From assembly GCF_004000275.1 (NCBI RefSeq), contig NZ_RCIP01000001.1:736749-800748 (forward strand): 64,000 nt of DNA, read 5' to 3'. The notes beneath the pieces were generated by a model. The model was not told the origin of the DNA. It was given only the letters and a program-made list of their open reading frames with translations, and searched no databases. Position 1 is the first letter of the stretch. The number at the start of each line of letters is the position of its first letter. This document shows, one piece after another, positions 20,540-31,399 of this stretch. This stretch comes from Saccharospirillum alexandrii. GTDB taxonomy: Bacteria > Pseudomonadota > Gammaproteobacteria > Pseudomonadales > Natronospirillaceae. The translations under genes and the position numbers were made by a program.

Positions 20540-21705
20540 GCTGCACCTCCGGCTGCTTGTACCACTTTCTCGGCAGCGTCAGTCAGCGAAGTGGCCGCTA
20601 TGATGTTCAGGCCACTTTCGGCCAATTTCTGTGTACCCAGTTCAGCGTTATTGCCTTCAAGACGAACAACAACCGGTACTTTCACACCGACTTCTTCAAC
20701 CGCGCCGATGATGCCTTCAGCAATCATGTCGCAACGAACAATGCCGCCAAAGATGTTGACCAGAACCGCCTTGACCGAGGTATCGGACAGGATGATCTTG
20801 AACGCTTCAGCTACGCGCTCTTTGGTCGCGCCACCGCCTACGTCGAGGAAGTTGGCAGGCTGGCCACCGTGCAGTTTCACGATGTCCATGGTGCCCATTG
20901 CCAGGCCAGCACCGTTAACCATGCAACCAATGTTGCCGTCCAGGGCAACGTAGTTCAGTTCCCAGGCAGAGGCTTGCGCTTCACGTTCGTCTTCCTGGGA
21001 AGGGTCACGCATGTCGGAGATTTGCTTCTGACGGAACAGGGCATTGCTGTCGACACCGATTTTGGCATCGAGGCAGTGCAGGTTGCCTTCGTCGGTGATG
21101 ACCAGCGGGTTCACTTCGATCAGCGCCAGGTCTTTATCGACGAACAACTTCGCCAGACCCAGGAAGATCTTGGTGAACTGCTTGACCTGCTCGCCCTTCA
21201 GGCCGAGCTGGAATGCCACGTCACGCGCCTGGAAAGGCTGAGCGCCGACCAGAGGATCGACAACAACGCGCAGAATTTTCTCGGGCGTTTCTTCGGCGAC
21301 GGTTTCGATGTCCATGCCACCTTCGGTCGATGCCATGAATACGACGCGACGGCTACCACGGTCGACAACGGCACTGAGGTACAGTTCGTTGGCGATGTCG
21401 GTGCAGGTTTCAACCAGAATCTTGCTGACTGGCTGGCCTTTTTCATCGGTCTGGAAGGTAACCAGATTCTGACCCAGCCACTTTTCGGCGAAGGCGCGAA
21501 TCTCGTCATCGGTTTTGACCAGCTTTACGCCGCCAGCCTTGCCCCGGCCACCCGCGTGCACCTGAGCCTTGACCACCCACATGTTACCCCCGATTTTCTT
21601 GGCGGCAGCAACCGCTTCATCAGGCGTATCACAGGCATAGCCATCGGATACTGGCAGACCGTACTCTTTGAACAGCTGCTTCGATTGATACTCGTGTAGG
21701 TTCAT
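20536..21705 (-). CDS. sucC: Succinyl-CoA synthetase beta subunit (ADP-forming)
   Basis: A 389-residue subunit (E. coli: 388) with an N-terminal ATP-grasp domain ('[18 protein letters not shown]', '[17 protein letters not shown]') that binds the nucleotide and a C-terminal domain ('[17 protein letters not shown]') that contacts the phosphohistidine loop of SucD. It overlaps sucD by 4 bases. It lies 124 bases after lpdA, and a hairpin at 21798-21817 in that gap may reduce read-through from the upstream genes. Confidence 0.98.
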   Translation of the reverse strand: MNLHEYQSKQLFKEYGLPVSDGYACDTPDEAVAAAKKIGGNMWVVKAQVHAGGRGKAGGVKLVKTDDEIRAFAEKWLGQNLVTFQTDEKGQPVSKILVETCTDIANELYLSAVVDRGSRRVVFMASTEGGMDIETVAEETPEKILRVVVDPLVGAQPFQARDVAFQLGLKGEQVKQFTKIFLGLAKLFVDKDLALIEVNPLVITDEGNLHCLDAKIGVDSNALFRQKQISDMRDPSQEDEREAQASAWELNYVALDGNIGCMVNGAGLAMGTMDIVKLHGGQPANFLDVGGGATKERVAEAFKIILSDTSVKAVLVNIFGGIVRCDMIAEGIIGAVEEVGVKVPVVVRLEGNNAELGTQKLAESGLNIIAATSLTDAAEKVVQAAGGAA

Positions 21706-21789
21706 CGTTCTTTCCGTTCTGTGAACTCGAGTGTTTGGGAGAATTTTTTGTTCTAGTGGGTTTCACCCGCAAGGCACTCTGATTAGCGA

Positions 21790-21817
21790 ATAAAGAAACC
21801 GGGAGCAATCTCCCGGT
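21790..21817 (-). terminator. Hairpin between lpdA and sucC
   Basis: Stem ACCGGGAG/CTCCCGGT with loop of four, 13 bases after the lpdA stop; on the minus strand the tail is TTTCTTTATT. It could be a partial terminator or a site that stabilises the upstream mRNA. Confidence 0.6.
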
Positions 21818-21829
21818 AACTTTCTATAA

Positions 21830-23293
<1,464 letters not shown>

Positions 23294-23371
23294 TTAGCGA
23301 TGGCAGCAGCATCACTGCTGCCCTTTCTAATCCTGTTCCCTAACGCGCTGTTCGTTGACCGAAGGCTGGCA

Positions 23372-24655
23372 TTACAGCTCGAGCAGAATACGCGCCGGAT
23401 CTTCCAGCATGTCTTTAATGGCAACCAGATACTGCACGGCTTCTTTGCCATCAATCAGTCGGTGGTCATAGGACAACGCCAGGTACATCATCGGCAGAAC
23501 CTTCACTTCACCGTTCACCGCCATAGGACGTTCCTGAATCTTGTGCATACCCAAAATGGCCGTTTGTGGCGGATTCAGAATGGGGGTCGACAACAGGGAA
23601 CCAAACACACCCCCGTTGGTAATGGTAAAAGTACCCCCTTGCATGTCTTCCAGGCCCAGCTTGCCGGACTGTGCACGCGAACCAAAATCACGAATCGTGC
23701 TCTCGATGGTCGCGAGACTCATCTGCTCTGTATCGCGCAAAACCGGTACAACCAGACCCCGGTCACTGGAGACGGCCACACCGATATCGTAGTAGCCGTG
23801 ATACACAATGTCGTCGCCATCAATAGACGCATTGACGTCCGGGAAGCGGCGCAATGCTTCAGTTGCCGCCTTAACGAAGAAGGACATGAATCCAAGGCGC
23901 GTACCGTTGTGGGCGTTTTGGAATTCTTCTTTGTACTTGGCGCGCAGATCCATGATGGGCTTCATGTTGACTTCGTTGAACGTCGTCAGCATGGCGGTGC
24001 TGTTTTTCGCTTCCAGCAACCGCTCGGCCACCCGCTTGCGCAACCGGGTCATCGGAACACGCTTTTCAGAACGCTCGCCCGGCTGCGTTGCGACACCCGC
24101 AGACGACGTGCTCTGGCTTTGCGGCATCATGCCAGGCATGCTGTTCGATGGTGCTTCAGCCGGGCTCGACTTGGAGTTGCTTTCGACGGCATTAACCACA
24201 TCTTCCTTGGTAATCCGTCCGCCTTTACCCGTGCCGGTGATGTCCTGGGCTGTGAGATTATGATCGTCGGCCAGACGGCGGGCGGCCGGGCTCATGGCCG
24301 CATCCGCATCCCCCTGGCCAGCCTTTGAAGACGACGCCTCTTCTTTTTTGGAGTCGTCTTTTGATTCCTCTTTCTTGGCAGTGTCTTTTTCTTTCGAGTC
24401 GGTATCACCACCGCCAGCGCCGGCTTCGAAATAGCCAATCACTTCCTGGCTTTCAACGGTGTCGCCTTCGTTCTTGGTGATTTCCTTGATCGCGCCGTCG
24501 GCCGGTGCAACGACTTCCAGTACGACTTTGTCAGTCTCAATGTCGACGATCAGCTCATCACGCGAAACAGCCTCACCCGGCTGTTTGTGCCAGGTGGCAA
24601 CGGTGCCGTCAGCGACGGACTCTGGAAACTGGGGAGCTTTAATTTCTGTAGCCAT
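23372..24655 (-). CDS. sucB: 2-oxoglutarate dehydrogenase E2, dihydrolipoyllysine succinyltransferase
   Basis: A 427-residue E2 subunit. It has an N-terminal lipoyl domain with the lipoylated Lys in '[13 protein letters not shown]' (about 43), an acidic, Lys/Glu/Ser-rich flexible linker (about 80-115), an E3/E1-binding domain '[19 protein letters not shown]', a second linker, and a catalytic domain ending with the active-site '[16 protein letters not shown]' (His and Asp). It transfers the succinyl group to CoA and forms the core of the complex. It begins 30 bases after sucA. Confidence 0.97.
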   Translation of the reverse strand: MATEIKAPQFPESVADGTVATWHKQPGEAVSRDELIVDIETDKVVLEVVAPADGAIKEITKNEGDTVESQEVIGYFEAGAGGGDTDSKEKDTAKKEESKDDSKKEEASSSKAGQGDADAAMSPAARRLADDHNLTAQDITGTGKGGRITKEDVVNAVESNSKSSPAEAPSNSMPGMMPQSQSTSSAGVATQPGERSEKRVPMTRLRKRVAERLLEAKNSTAMLTTFNEVNMKPIMDLRAKYKEEFQNAHNGTRLGFMSFFVKAATEALRRFPDVNASIDGDDIVYHGYYDIGVAVSSDRGLVVPVLRDTEQMSLATIESTIRDFGSRAQSGKLGLEDMQGGTFTITNGGVFGSLLSTPILNPPQTAILGMHKIQERPMAVNGEVKVLPMMYLALSYDHRLIDGKEAVQYLVAIKDMLEDPARILLEL

Positions 24656-24685
24656 GTAGTGGGTCCTTAGTCGGTTAGCCGTCGA

Positions 24686-27529
24686 TCATTGATCAAGCAA
24701 AATTGCTTCATTAAGGAATTTTTCAAGCTGTTCAAGGTGCAATGCCATATACCCGGCTGCCGGTGACGCCGATGCTTCGCGTCCGGCATAGCTCAGGTAG
24801 AGTTTCGGGTTGACCCGGTGCAGCGCCTTGCGCATGTGGTGCTGGCTGGAATACCAGGCGCCCTGGTTCATGGGCTCCTCCTGACTCCAGATCACCTCTT
24901 TGAGCTTGGGGTAGGCCAGCAGGATTTCGTACAACCGGTCTTCCGGGAAGGGGTACAGCTGCTCGATCCGGATGATGGCAACGTGATCGGCAGATTCCTT
25001 GGCACGCTTCTCGGTCAGGTCGTAGTAAACCTTGCCGGAGCACAGCACCACCCGGGTCACTTTCTTCGGATCAATACTGTTGTCGGCTTCCGGCAGCACC
25101 GTCTGGAAGCTGCCATTGGCCAGCTCTTCCAGGCTGGAAACCGCGTCTTTGTGACGCAACAGGCTCTTCGGCGACATCACAACCAGCGGCTTGCGCAGGT
25201 TCCGGCGTGCCTGACGACGCAGCATGTGGAAAACCTGAGCCGGCGTGGTTGGCATGCATACCTGAATATTCTGCTCGGCGCACATTTGCAGGAAGCGCTC
25301 GAGGCGAGCGGAAGAGTGCTCAGGCCCCTGCCCTTCATAGCCATGTGGCAACAGCATCACCAGACCGCAGAGACGCCCCCACTTGTGCTCACCGGAGGTA
25401 ATGAACTGGTCGATCACCACCTGGGCACCATTGGCGAAGTCGCCAAACTGGGCTTCCCAGATCACCAGCGAGTTCGGCGTTGTGGTTGAATAACCGTATT
25501 CGAAGGCTACCACCGCTTCTTCAGACAGAAACGAATCGAACACTTCAAAGCTTGGCTGATCGTCCGACAAATGGGCCAGCGGCGTATAGGTGCTGCCGTC
25601 TTTCTGATTGTGCAATACCGCGTGACGGTGAACGAAAGTACCTCGACCGGAGTCCTGCCCGGTCATCCGTACCGGATGCCCGTCTTTGAGCAGAGTTGCG
25701 TAGGCCAGCATTTCAGCCATACCCCAGTTAATGGGCAAGGCACCCTTGGCCATTTTGACCCGATCTTCCAGAATCTTGTTGACTTGGCGCTGCAGCGGAA
25801 AGCCTTCCGGCAGCGTGTTCATCTGATTGGCCAGATCCTGCAGGTCTTTCAACGGGTAGCTGGAGTCGTAGTCATCAACGACCGGCTGGTTCAGGTAGGG
25901 TGACCAGTCAACAAACAGCGTCTTGTTTGGCTCTTTGACCAGCGACTTGACCACATGCTCGCCGTTGTCGAGCAGATCCCGGTATTCATCGGCCATGGCC
26001 TTGGCATCTGCTTCAGTAATGACTTCCTGCTCAATCAGGGATTCGATGTACAGTGCCAGCGACGTTTTACGGCTGCGAATTGCCTGGTACATCATCGGCT
26101 GGGTCATCGCCGGCTCGTCGGCCTCGTTGTGGCCGCGGCGACGGTAACAAACCAGGTCGATCACGACGTCTTTCTTGAACTGCTGGCGATAATCTACGGC
26201 CACCTGGGTCGCAAACACCACCGCTTCGGGATCATCGCCATTGACGTGCAGGATCGGTGCCTGAACCATCTTGGCGATGTCGGTGCAGTATTCGGTCGAA
26301 CGCGCATCCTCGCGCTTCGAGGTGGTGAAACCGACCTGGTTGTTGATGATAATATGAACAGTCCCACCGGTATTGAACGCCCGGGTCTGGGACATCTGGA
26401 AGGTCTCCATCACCACGCCCTGGCCTGCAAAAGCGGCGTCACCGTGGATGTTGACCGGTACTACCTGATCTCTGGTGTTGTCCTTGCGGCGATCCTGACG
26501 AGCACGAACCGACCCTTCTACCACCGGAGACACAATCTCCAGGTGAGACGGATTAAAGGCCAGCGCCAGATGCACTTCGCCGCCCTCGGTCATCACGTTA
26601 GACGAAAAGCCCTGGTGGTACTTAACATCACCGGACCCCTGATCAAGGAACGACTTGCCTTCAAATTCCTGGAACAGTTCAGACGGGTTCTTGCCCAGAA
26701 TATTGACCAGCATGTTCAAACGGCCCCGGTGGGCCATGCCGATCACAATTTCCTTGGCGCCGTAGCTGCCGCTGCGTTGAATCAGCTCGTCCATCAGCGG
26801 GATCAGTGTTTCGCCGCCTTCAAGCCCGAACCGTTTGGTACCCGGGTACTTGGAACCGAGGAATTTTTCCAGCCCTTCCGACGCCGTCAACCGCTCGAGA
26901 ATGTGCTTGCGCGCTTGCGGTGAGTAGTCCGGCTTGGAGCGAACCGACTCGATGCGCTGTTCGATCCAGCGGCGCTCTGCGGTGTCGACAATATGGGTGA
27001 ATTCGGTGCCAATGGATGAGCAGTAGGTCTGTTCCAACGCATTGACAATGTCTTTAAGCGGTGCCTCTGACTTGCCAATATAGAGGTTGCCACACTGAAA
27101 GATGGTGTCTTCATCGGCCGCAGAAAGCCCGTGGTATTGCAATTCCAGGTCCGGAACGTCACCGCGAACGGCGATGCCGAGCGGATCCAGCTTGGCTTTC
27201 TGATGGCCCCGGAACCGGTAGGCCGTAGCCAACTGGTGCACCTGCACCTGCTTGCGCTCGTGCTCGGTAACAATGCTGGGAGCCAGAGTATTGGCCGCTA
27301 CGTTACGGGATTTGCCGAGAAGCAGGAAATGATCGCGAACCGGCGCATGAGGCGTGTCGGTCGTGACTTTATCGTTAATGTTGGGGAGTTTGTCGAACAC
27401 CGCGCGCCATTGCTCGGTGACGGAATTGGGGTCAGCCAGATAGGCTTCGAACATTTCATCAAGGTAGGCTTGGTTACCGCCCGATAGATGGGATGTAGAC
27501 CAAAGTTCCTCCATGGTGCCGTTTTGCAT
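24686..27529 (-). CDS. sucA: 2-oxoglutarate dehydrogenase E1 component
   Basis: A 947-residue thiamin diphosphate enzyme (E. coli: 933) that decarboxylates 2-oxoglutarate and succinylates the E2 lipoyl group. The N-terminal 'HLSGGNQAYLDEMFEAYLADP' is the E2-binding segment. 'IGMAHRGRLNMLVNILGKNPSELF', 'HGDAAFAGQGVVMET' and 'CYRRRGHNEADEPAMTQPMMY' are conserved catalytic and cofactor regions. The ATG at 27529 gives the family N terminus; AGGG lies upstream. A possible promoter on the minus strand is TTGAGC (27585-27590), 16 bases, CATTAT (27563-27568). It heads the sucAB-lpdA-sucCD run. Confidence 0.97.
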   Translation of the reverse strand: MQNGTMEELWSTSHLSGGNQAYLDEMFEAYLADPNSVTEQWRAVFDKLPNINDKVTTDTPHAPVRDHFLLLGKSRNVAANTLAPSIVTEHERKQVQVHQLATAYRFRGHQKAKLDPLGIAVRGDVPDLELQYHGLSAADEDTIFQCGNLYIGKSEAPLKDIVNALEQTYCSSIGTEFTHIVDTAERRWIEQRIESVRSKPDYSPQARKHILERLTASEGLEKFLGSKYPGTKRFGLEGGETLIPLMDELIQRSGSYGAKEIVIGMAHRGRLNMLVNILGKNPSELFQEFEGKSFLDQGSGDVKYHQGFSSNVMTEGGEVHLALAFNPSHLEIVSPVVEGSVRARQDRRKDNTRDQVVPVNIHGDAAFAGQGVVMETFQMSQTRAFNTGGTVHIIINNQVGFTTSKREDARSTEYCTDIAKMVQAPILHVNGDDPEAVVFATQVAVDYRQQFKKDVVIDLVCYRRRGHNEADEPAMTQPMMYQAIRSRKTSLALYIESLIEQEVITEADAKAMADEYRDLLDNGEHVVKSLVKEPNKTLFVDWSPYLNQPVVDDYDSSYPLKDLQDLANQMNTLPEGFPLQRQVNKILEDRVKMAKGALPINWGMAEMLAYATLLKDGHPVRMTGQDSGRGTFVHRHAVLHNQKDGSTYTPLAHLSDDQPSFEVFDSFLSEEAVVAFEYGYSTTTPNSLVIWEAQFGDFANGAQVVIDQFITSGEHKWGRLCGLVMLLPHGYEGQGPEHSSARLERFLQMCAEQNIQVCMPTTPAQVFHMLRRQARRNLRKPLVVMSPKSLLRHKDAVSSLEELANGSFQTVLPEADNSIDPKKVTRVVLCSGKVYYDLTEKRAKESADHVAIIRIEQLYPFPEDRLYEILLAYPKLKEVIWSQEEPMNQGAWYSSQHHMRKALHRVNPKLYLSYAGREASASPAAGYMALHLEQLEKFLNEAILLDQ

Positions 27530-27640
27530 TGCTTGAACCCTGTTTGTTCAATACCGCGGAGAATAATGATGCCAGAAGACATCGGCTCAATTTTCATCAC
27601 TCAAATGCGCCCGGCCGACCCGAAAAACAACCAGCAGATC

Positions 27641-27672
27641 GCAAAACGCCCCGGTATCTGTCGATACCGGGG
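27641..27672 (-). terminator. Hairpin between sdhB and sucA
   Basis: A 10-base stem CCCCGGTATC/GATACCGGGG with loop TGTC at 27649-27672, followed on the minus strand by GCGTTTTGC. It lies 65 bases after the sdhB stop and could end or attenuate the sdh transcript before sucA. Confidence 0.6.
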
Positions 27673-27737
27673 TTCAACCGCAGAGTGAAGCGGCTGCTAC
27701 TTAGCCATCACTTAACGTAATCGCCTCTAAACCGTGA

Positions 27738-28445
27738 TCAGGTCGCGTTAGCCAACAGCATAGACCGGATATGACCAATCGCACGCGTTGGGTTCAACCC
27801 TTTGGGGCACACACTGACACAGTTCATGATACCACGGCAACGGAAGACACTGAACGGATCGTCCAGTTCGGCCAAACGATCTGCGGTGGCGGTATCTCGG
27901 CTGTCGGCCAAGAAGCGGTATGCTTGCAGCAAACCAGCCGGCCCGACAAATTTGTCCGGGTTCCACCAGAACGACGGACAGGAGGTAGAACAGCAAGCAC
28001 ACAGAATGCACTCGTAGAGGCCGTCGAGCTTTTCCCGGTCTTCCGGGCTTTGCAGCCGCTCAATGGCCGGTGCCGGCTGATCGTTGATCAGGAACGGCTT
28101 GATTTTCTCGTACTGCTTGTAGAAGACACTCATGTCGACGACCAGGTCACGAATGACCGGCAGGCCCGGCAAGGGGCGCACGACCAGCTTGTCACGGCCA
28201 CCCTTCACTTCGGACAGGGGCGTAATGCAGCCCAGGCCATTCTTGCCGTTGATGTTCAAACCGTCCGAGCCGCAGACACCCTCACGACAGGAGCGACGAT
28301 AGGACACGGAAGGGTCCTGCTCTTTAACCAGATTCAGAACATCGAGAACCATCAGATCCTTGTCTGCAGGGACATTGATGTCGTAATCCTGCATGTAGGG
28401 CTTCTTGTCGGTTTCCGGATTGTAGCGATACAGGCTGACTTTCAT
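27738..28445 (-). CDS. sdhB: Succinate dehydrogenase iron-sulfur subunit
   Basis: A 235-residue subunit carrying three Fe-S centres. The [2Fe-2S] ligands are in 'SCREGVCGSDGLNINGKNGL', and the [4Fe-4S] and [3Fe-4S] ligands in 'CILCACCSTSCPSFWW' and 'CRGIMNCVSVCPKGLNP'. It carries electrons from the flavin of SdhA to quinone at the membrane. AGGAGC precedes the ATG. It is 9 bases after sdhA, the last gene of sdhCDAB. Confidence 0.98.
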   Translation of the reverse strand: MKVSLYRYNPETDKKPYMQDYDINVPADKDLMVLDVLNLVKEQDPSVSYRRSCREGVCGSDGLNINGKNGLGCITPLSEVKGGRDKLVVRPLPGLPVIRDLVVDMSVFYKQYEKIKPFLINDQPAPAIERLQSPEDREKLDGLYECILCACCSTSCPSFWWNPDKFVGPAGLLQAYRFLADSRDTATADRLAELDDPFSVFRCRGIMNCVSVCPKGLNPTRAIGHIRSMLLANAT

Positions 28446-28454
28446 ACAACGCTC

Positions 28455-30227
28455 CTAATAAGTCCGGATTTTAGGCTGGAAGGTATCAACGGTTTTCGGT
28501 GTGAAGTTCACCGCCCGTTTGCTGATCACTTTCTCGCCTGGCTTGAAGATGGAGTGGCACAACCAGTTTTCGTCGTCGCGTTCCTGGTAATCTTCACGGG
28601 CATGTGCACCGCGGCTCTCGGTCCGCTGTTCGGCCGACACCGCCGTTGCCTCGGCGACTTCCAGCAGGTTGGCCAGTTCGAGCGCTTCAATGCGTGCCGT
28701 GTTGAAGGCACGGCTCTTGTCGTCGAGACCAATATTGGCCACGCGCTCGCGAATCTCAGCCAGCTTGGCCAGGCCTTCGCCCATGCTCTTGCCTTCGCGG
28801 AACACGCCGAAGTGAAGTTGCATGCAGTTTTGCAGGTCTTTTTTGACGTCGGCCACTTTTTCGGTGCCCTTGCCATTTTCCAGTGCATCCAGTCGTGCCA
28901 TGGCACGCTCGATATCTGCCTGAGTCGCCGCACTGGTTTCAAAGCCTTCACGCAGGGTTTTCTCGATCTGCATACCCGCAGAACGTCCGAAAACCACCAG
29001 ATCCAACAGCGAGTTGCCGCCCAGACGGTTGGCCCCGTGAACCGACACACAGGCAGCTTCGCCACAGGCGTAAAGACCGTCGATTACCTGGTCTTTGCCT
29101 TCGGCATCGACCATCAGGGCCTGGCCGCCGATGTTGGTCGGAATGCCACCCATCATGTAGTGGCAGGTTGGCACAACCGGAATCGGCTCTTTGGCCGGGT
29201 CAACGTGAGCAAAGGTCTTGGACAGTTCAACAATGCCAGGCAGACGGCTTTGCAGAAGCTCTTCACCCAGGTGGTCGAGCTTCAGGAAGACGTGATCGCC
29301 TTCCGGACCGCCCCCGCGTCCTTCCAGCAATTCCAGAATCATTGACCGCGCGACAACGTCACGACCGGCCAGGTCTTTGGCGTTCGGTGCATAGCGTTCC
29401 ATAAACCGCTCGCCGTCTTTATTGATCAGGTAGCCACCCTCACCCCGGCATCCCTCGGTTACCAGAGTACCAGCGCCGTAAATACCCGTTGGGTGGAACT
29501 GCCACATTTCCATATCCTGCACCGGGAAGCCCGCGCGCAGCGCCATGCCAATGCCGTCGCCGGTATTGATCAGAGCGTTTGTGGTGGAGGCATAGATGCG
29601 CCCTGCACCGCCGGTGGCCAGCACCGTGGCCTTGGACTGAATATGAACGGTTTCACCGGTTTCGATATCAATCGCCACCACGCCGACAACAGCGTTGCTG
29701 TCATTGGTGACCAGATCAACGGCATACCATTCGTTCAGGAAGCTGGTACCGGCTTTCAAGTTACCCTGATACAGCGTGTGCAACAGCGCATGACCGGTAC
29801 GGTCGGCCGCCGCACAGGTACGGGCCGCCTGGCCGCCTTCGCCAAAGTTTTTGGACTGACCGCCAAAGGGCCGCTGGTAAATACGGCCATTTTCAAAGCG
29901 CGAGAACGGCAGCCCCATGTGATCGAGTTCGAACACAGCCTGGGGACCTACCGAACACATGTATTCAATCGCGTCCTGGTCACCGATGTAATCGGAACCT
30001 TTGACGGTGTCATACATGTGCCAGCGCCAGTCGTCATCGGGATCAGCACTGGCGATGGCGCAGGTAATACCACCCTGGGCCGATACCGTGTGAGAACGGG
30101 TTGGAAAAACCTTGGAAATTACCGCCGTGTTCAAACCGGACTCGGCCAGCTGCAACGCTGCCCGCAGGCCAGAACCACCGCCACCGACCACGATGGCGTC
30201 GTATGTCATTGTCTTGATGTTAGCCAT
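28455..30227 (-). CDS. sdhA: Succinate dehydrogenase flavoprotein subunit
   Basis: A 590-residue subunit (E. coli: 588) that oxidises succinate to fumarate. It has the FAD-binding '[20 protein letters not shown]', the His of '[15 protein letters not shown]' that carries the covalent flavin, and the active-site segment around '[22 protein letters not shown]' plus '[18 protein letters not shown]' with catalytic Arg and His. It starts 3 bases after sdhD and is followed by sdhB. Confidence 0.98.
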   Translation of the reverse strand: MANIKTMTYDAIVVGGGGSGLRAALQLAESGLNTAVISKVFPTRSHTVSAQGGITCAIASADPDDDWRWHMYDTVKGSDYIGDQDAIEYMCSVGPQAVFELDHMGLPFSRFENGRIYQRPFGGQSKNFGEGGQAARTCAAADRTGHALLHTLYQGNLKAGTSFLNEWYAVDLVTNDSNAVVGVVAIDIETGETVHIQSKATVLATGGAGRIYASTTNALINTGDGIGMALRAGFPVQDMEMWQFHPTGIYGAGTLVTEGCRGEGGYLINKDGERFMERYAPNAKDLAGRDVVARSMILELLEGRGGGPEGDHVFLKLDHLGEELLQSRLPGIVELSKTFAHVDPAKEPIPVVPTCHYMMGGIPTNIGGQALMVDAEGKDQVIDGLYACGEAACVSVHGANRLGGNSLLDLVVFGRSAGMQIEKTLREGFETSAATQADIERAMARLDALENGKGTEKVADVKKDLQNCMQLHFGVFREGKSMGEGLAKLAEIRERVANIGLDDKSRAFNTARIEALELANLLEVAEATAVSAEQRTESRGAHAREDYQERDDENWLCHSIFKPGEKVISKRAVNFTPKTVDTFQPKIRTY

Positions 30228-30230
30228 GCT

Positions 30231-30578
30231 TTATACACCCCATACAGCGGTAACGCCGGTAACCAGATACACAAAGGCGGTTACCGCAATCACACAGAGA
30301 AAGAAGAAGCGAACCCAGGTGTTTTTCAGATAGTCGGTCGCGACGGTCCACATGCCGATCCAGATATGGCCGACCAGTGCCAGCAAGGTGGCCAGTGTGA
30401 ACAGTTTGACCCAGAACAGGGAGAAAAGGTGTTCCCATTCGTCGTAACCCAAATCCGGATTGGCGAAGAAAACTCCGAGGATGAAGAGTGTATAGAGCGC
30501 CAGCAGCACTGCTGAGACACGTTGCACCAGCCAGTCAGAGAGGCCACTGCGGGTTAGATTCGTCACACTTTTTACCAT
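30231..30578 (-). CDS. sdhD: Succinate dehydrogenase membrane anchor subunit
   Basis: A 115-residue protein with three membrane helices. 'LVGHIWIGMWTVATDYL' contains the His near heme b and the Asp-Tyr pair (Asp82/Tyr83 in E. coli) that helps bind ubiquinone. I chose the ATG at 30578, which matches the family start MVxS and has GGGGA 7 bases upstream. It overlaps the sdhC stop by 7 bases; a TTG two codons earlier is less likely. Confidence 0.95.
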   Translation of the reverse strand: MVKSVTNLTRSGLSDWLVQRVSAVLLALYTLFILGVFFANPDLGYDEWEHLFSLFWVKLFTLATLLALVGHIWIGMWTVATDYLKNTWVRFFFLCVIAVTAFVYLVTGVTAVWGV

Positions 30579-30946
30579 ACCCAAATCCCCATCAATACGA
30601 TCACAACGACAGTCAGGACCAGGGTGATTTTGGCCGCCAGCGGCCCCCCTTCCTTCGTTTCAGCGAAACCGGCGTCCATAATCAGGTGCTTGATGCCGGC
30701 AAAGAGGTGGTAGATCACCAGAGACAAAATGCCCCAGGTAATCAGCTTGGCGAGTGGGTGGGTCATAACGGCAACGGTCTGGTCAAACCCCTGACGGGAC
30801 TCGAGGCTCAGACTTAAGGCCCAGACTAGAAAGCCCACGGCGACAAACAGCATGACGCCGGTGATTCGGTGCAGAATCGACGCTATGGCGGTGATCGGCT
30901 GACGGATCGTCGCCAGATCGAGGTTTTTCGGTCGGTGATCTTTCAC
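30572..30946 (-). CDS. sdhC: Succinate dehydrogenase cytochrome b556 subunit
   Basis: A 124-residue protein with three membrane helices. 'ITAIASILHRITGVMLF' carries the Ser and Arg of the quinone site, and 'LVIYHLFAGIKHLIMDAGF' carries the His heme ligand. It is the first gene of sdhCDAB, about 80 bases downstream of the promoter predicted at 31035-31063. Confidence 0.96.
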   Translation of the reverse strand: MKDHRPKNLDLATIRQPITAIASILHRITGVMLFVAVGFLVWALSLSLESRQGFDQTVAVMTHPLAKLITWGILSLVIYHLFAGIKHLIMDAGFAETKEGGPLAAKITLVLTVVVIVLMGIWVW

Positions 30947-31034
30947 GGCAGTACACTCTTCTTATGGTGCGGACCCCTGAACCGGGGTGTTTGGAGTTGT
31001 TGGGCAATTCAGCCCAACCCCGAAATGCGGCGGA

Positions 31035-31063
31035 ATTATAGAGACCGTCGAACACAATTACAA
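31035..31063 (-). promoter_or_regulatory. Probable sigma-70 promoter of sdhCDAB
   Basis: On the minus strand: TTGTAA (31058-31063), a 17-base spacer and a perfect TATAAT (31035-31040). The transcription start would be near 31028, leaving a leader of about 80 bases before sdhC. Confidence 0.55.
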
Positions 31064-31200
31064 ATGAACACGCCCGTGATCAGCCCGCCTGATCCGGGAT
31101 TCATTAGCGGACGCTATTGTATCGATTGACAAAAGGTTTCCACTTCGACTTTAGGGGGAGGCATCGATTTTTGCGTTCAAACCGTAAGACTGAAGTCAAA

Positions 31201-31228
31201 TTGACAATCCTAACCAAGGCTCTATAGT
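31201..31228 (+). promoter_or_regulatory. Probable sigma-70 promoter of gltA
   Basis: A perfect TTGACA (31201-31206), a 16-base spacer and TATAGT (31223-31228). This gives a leader of about 165 bases before the gltA start. The leader contains a GC-rich hairpin GGGCCTG/CAGGCCC at 31315-31333. The whole 453-base region between sdhC and gltA holds no other gene that I can see; another TTGACA at 31126-31131 lacks a good -10. Confidence 0.55.
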
Positions 31229-31399
31229 TGGCCCCGATTTTAAACTCTGAGTCACAACTGTATCATCCGGCGTTGTTTTGAAAGCATTTATTAGCTGGCA
31301 TTGCACGCTGCACGGGGCCTGCCCTTCAGGCCCAACACGAGTTCACCCCATCCTGCGCCGATACCCTGGCGCCCAACACTGCTTTGAAGAGGAGGCCTC

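Noticed and set aside
27771-29345. A 524-codon plus-strand open frame antisense to sdhB and sdhA
   Set aside because: It is a codon-bias shadow of two certain sdh genes and has no family resemblance; similar long antisense frames occur over topA, fadB and sucC.
31126-31154. TTGACA at 31126 as a gltA promoter
   Set aside because: There is no acceptable -10 hexamer 16-18 bases downstream; the TTGACA at 31201 is much better.
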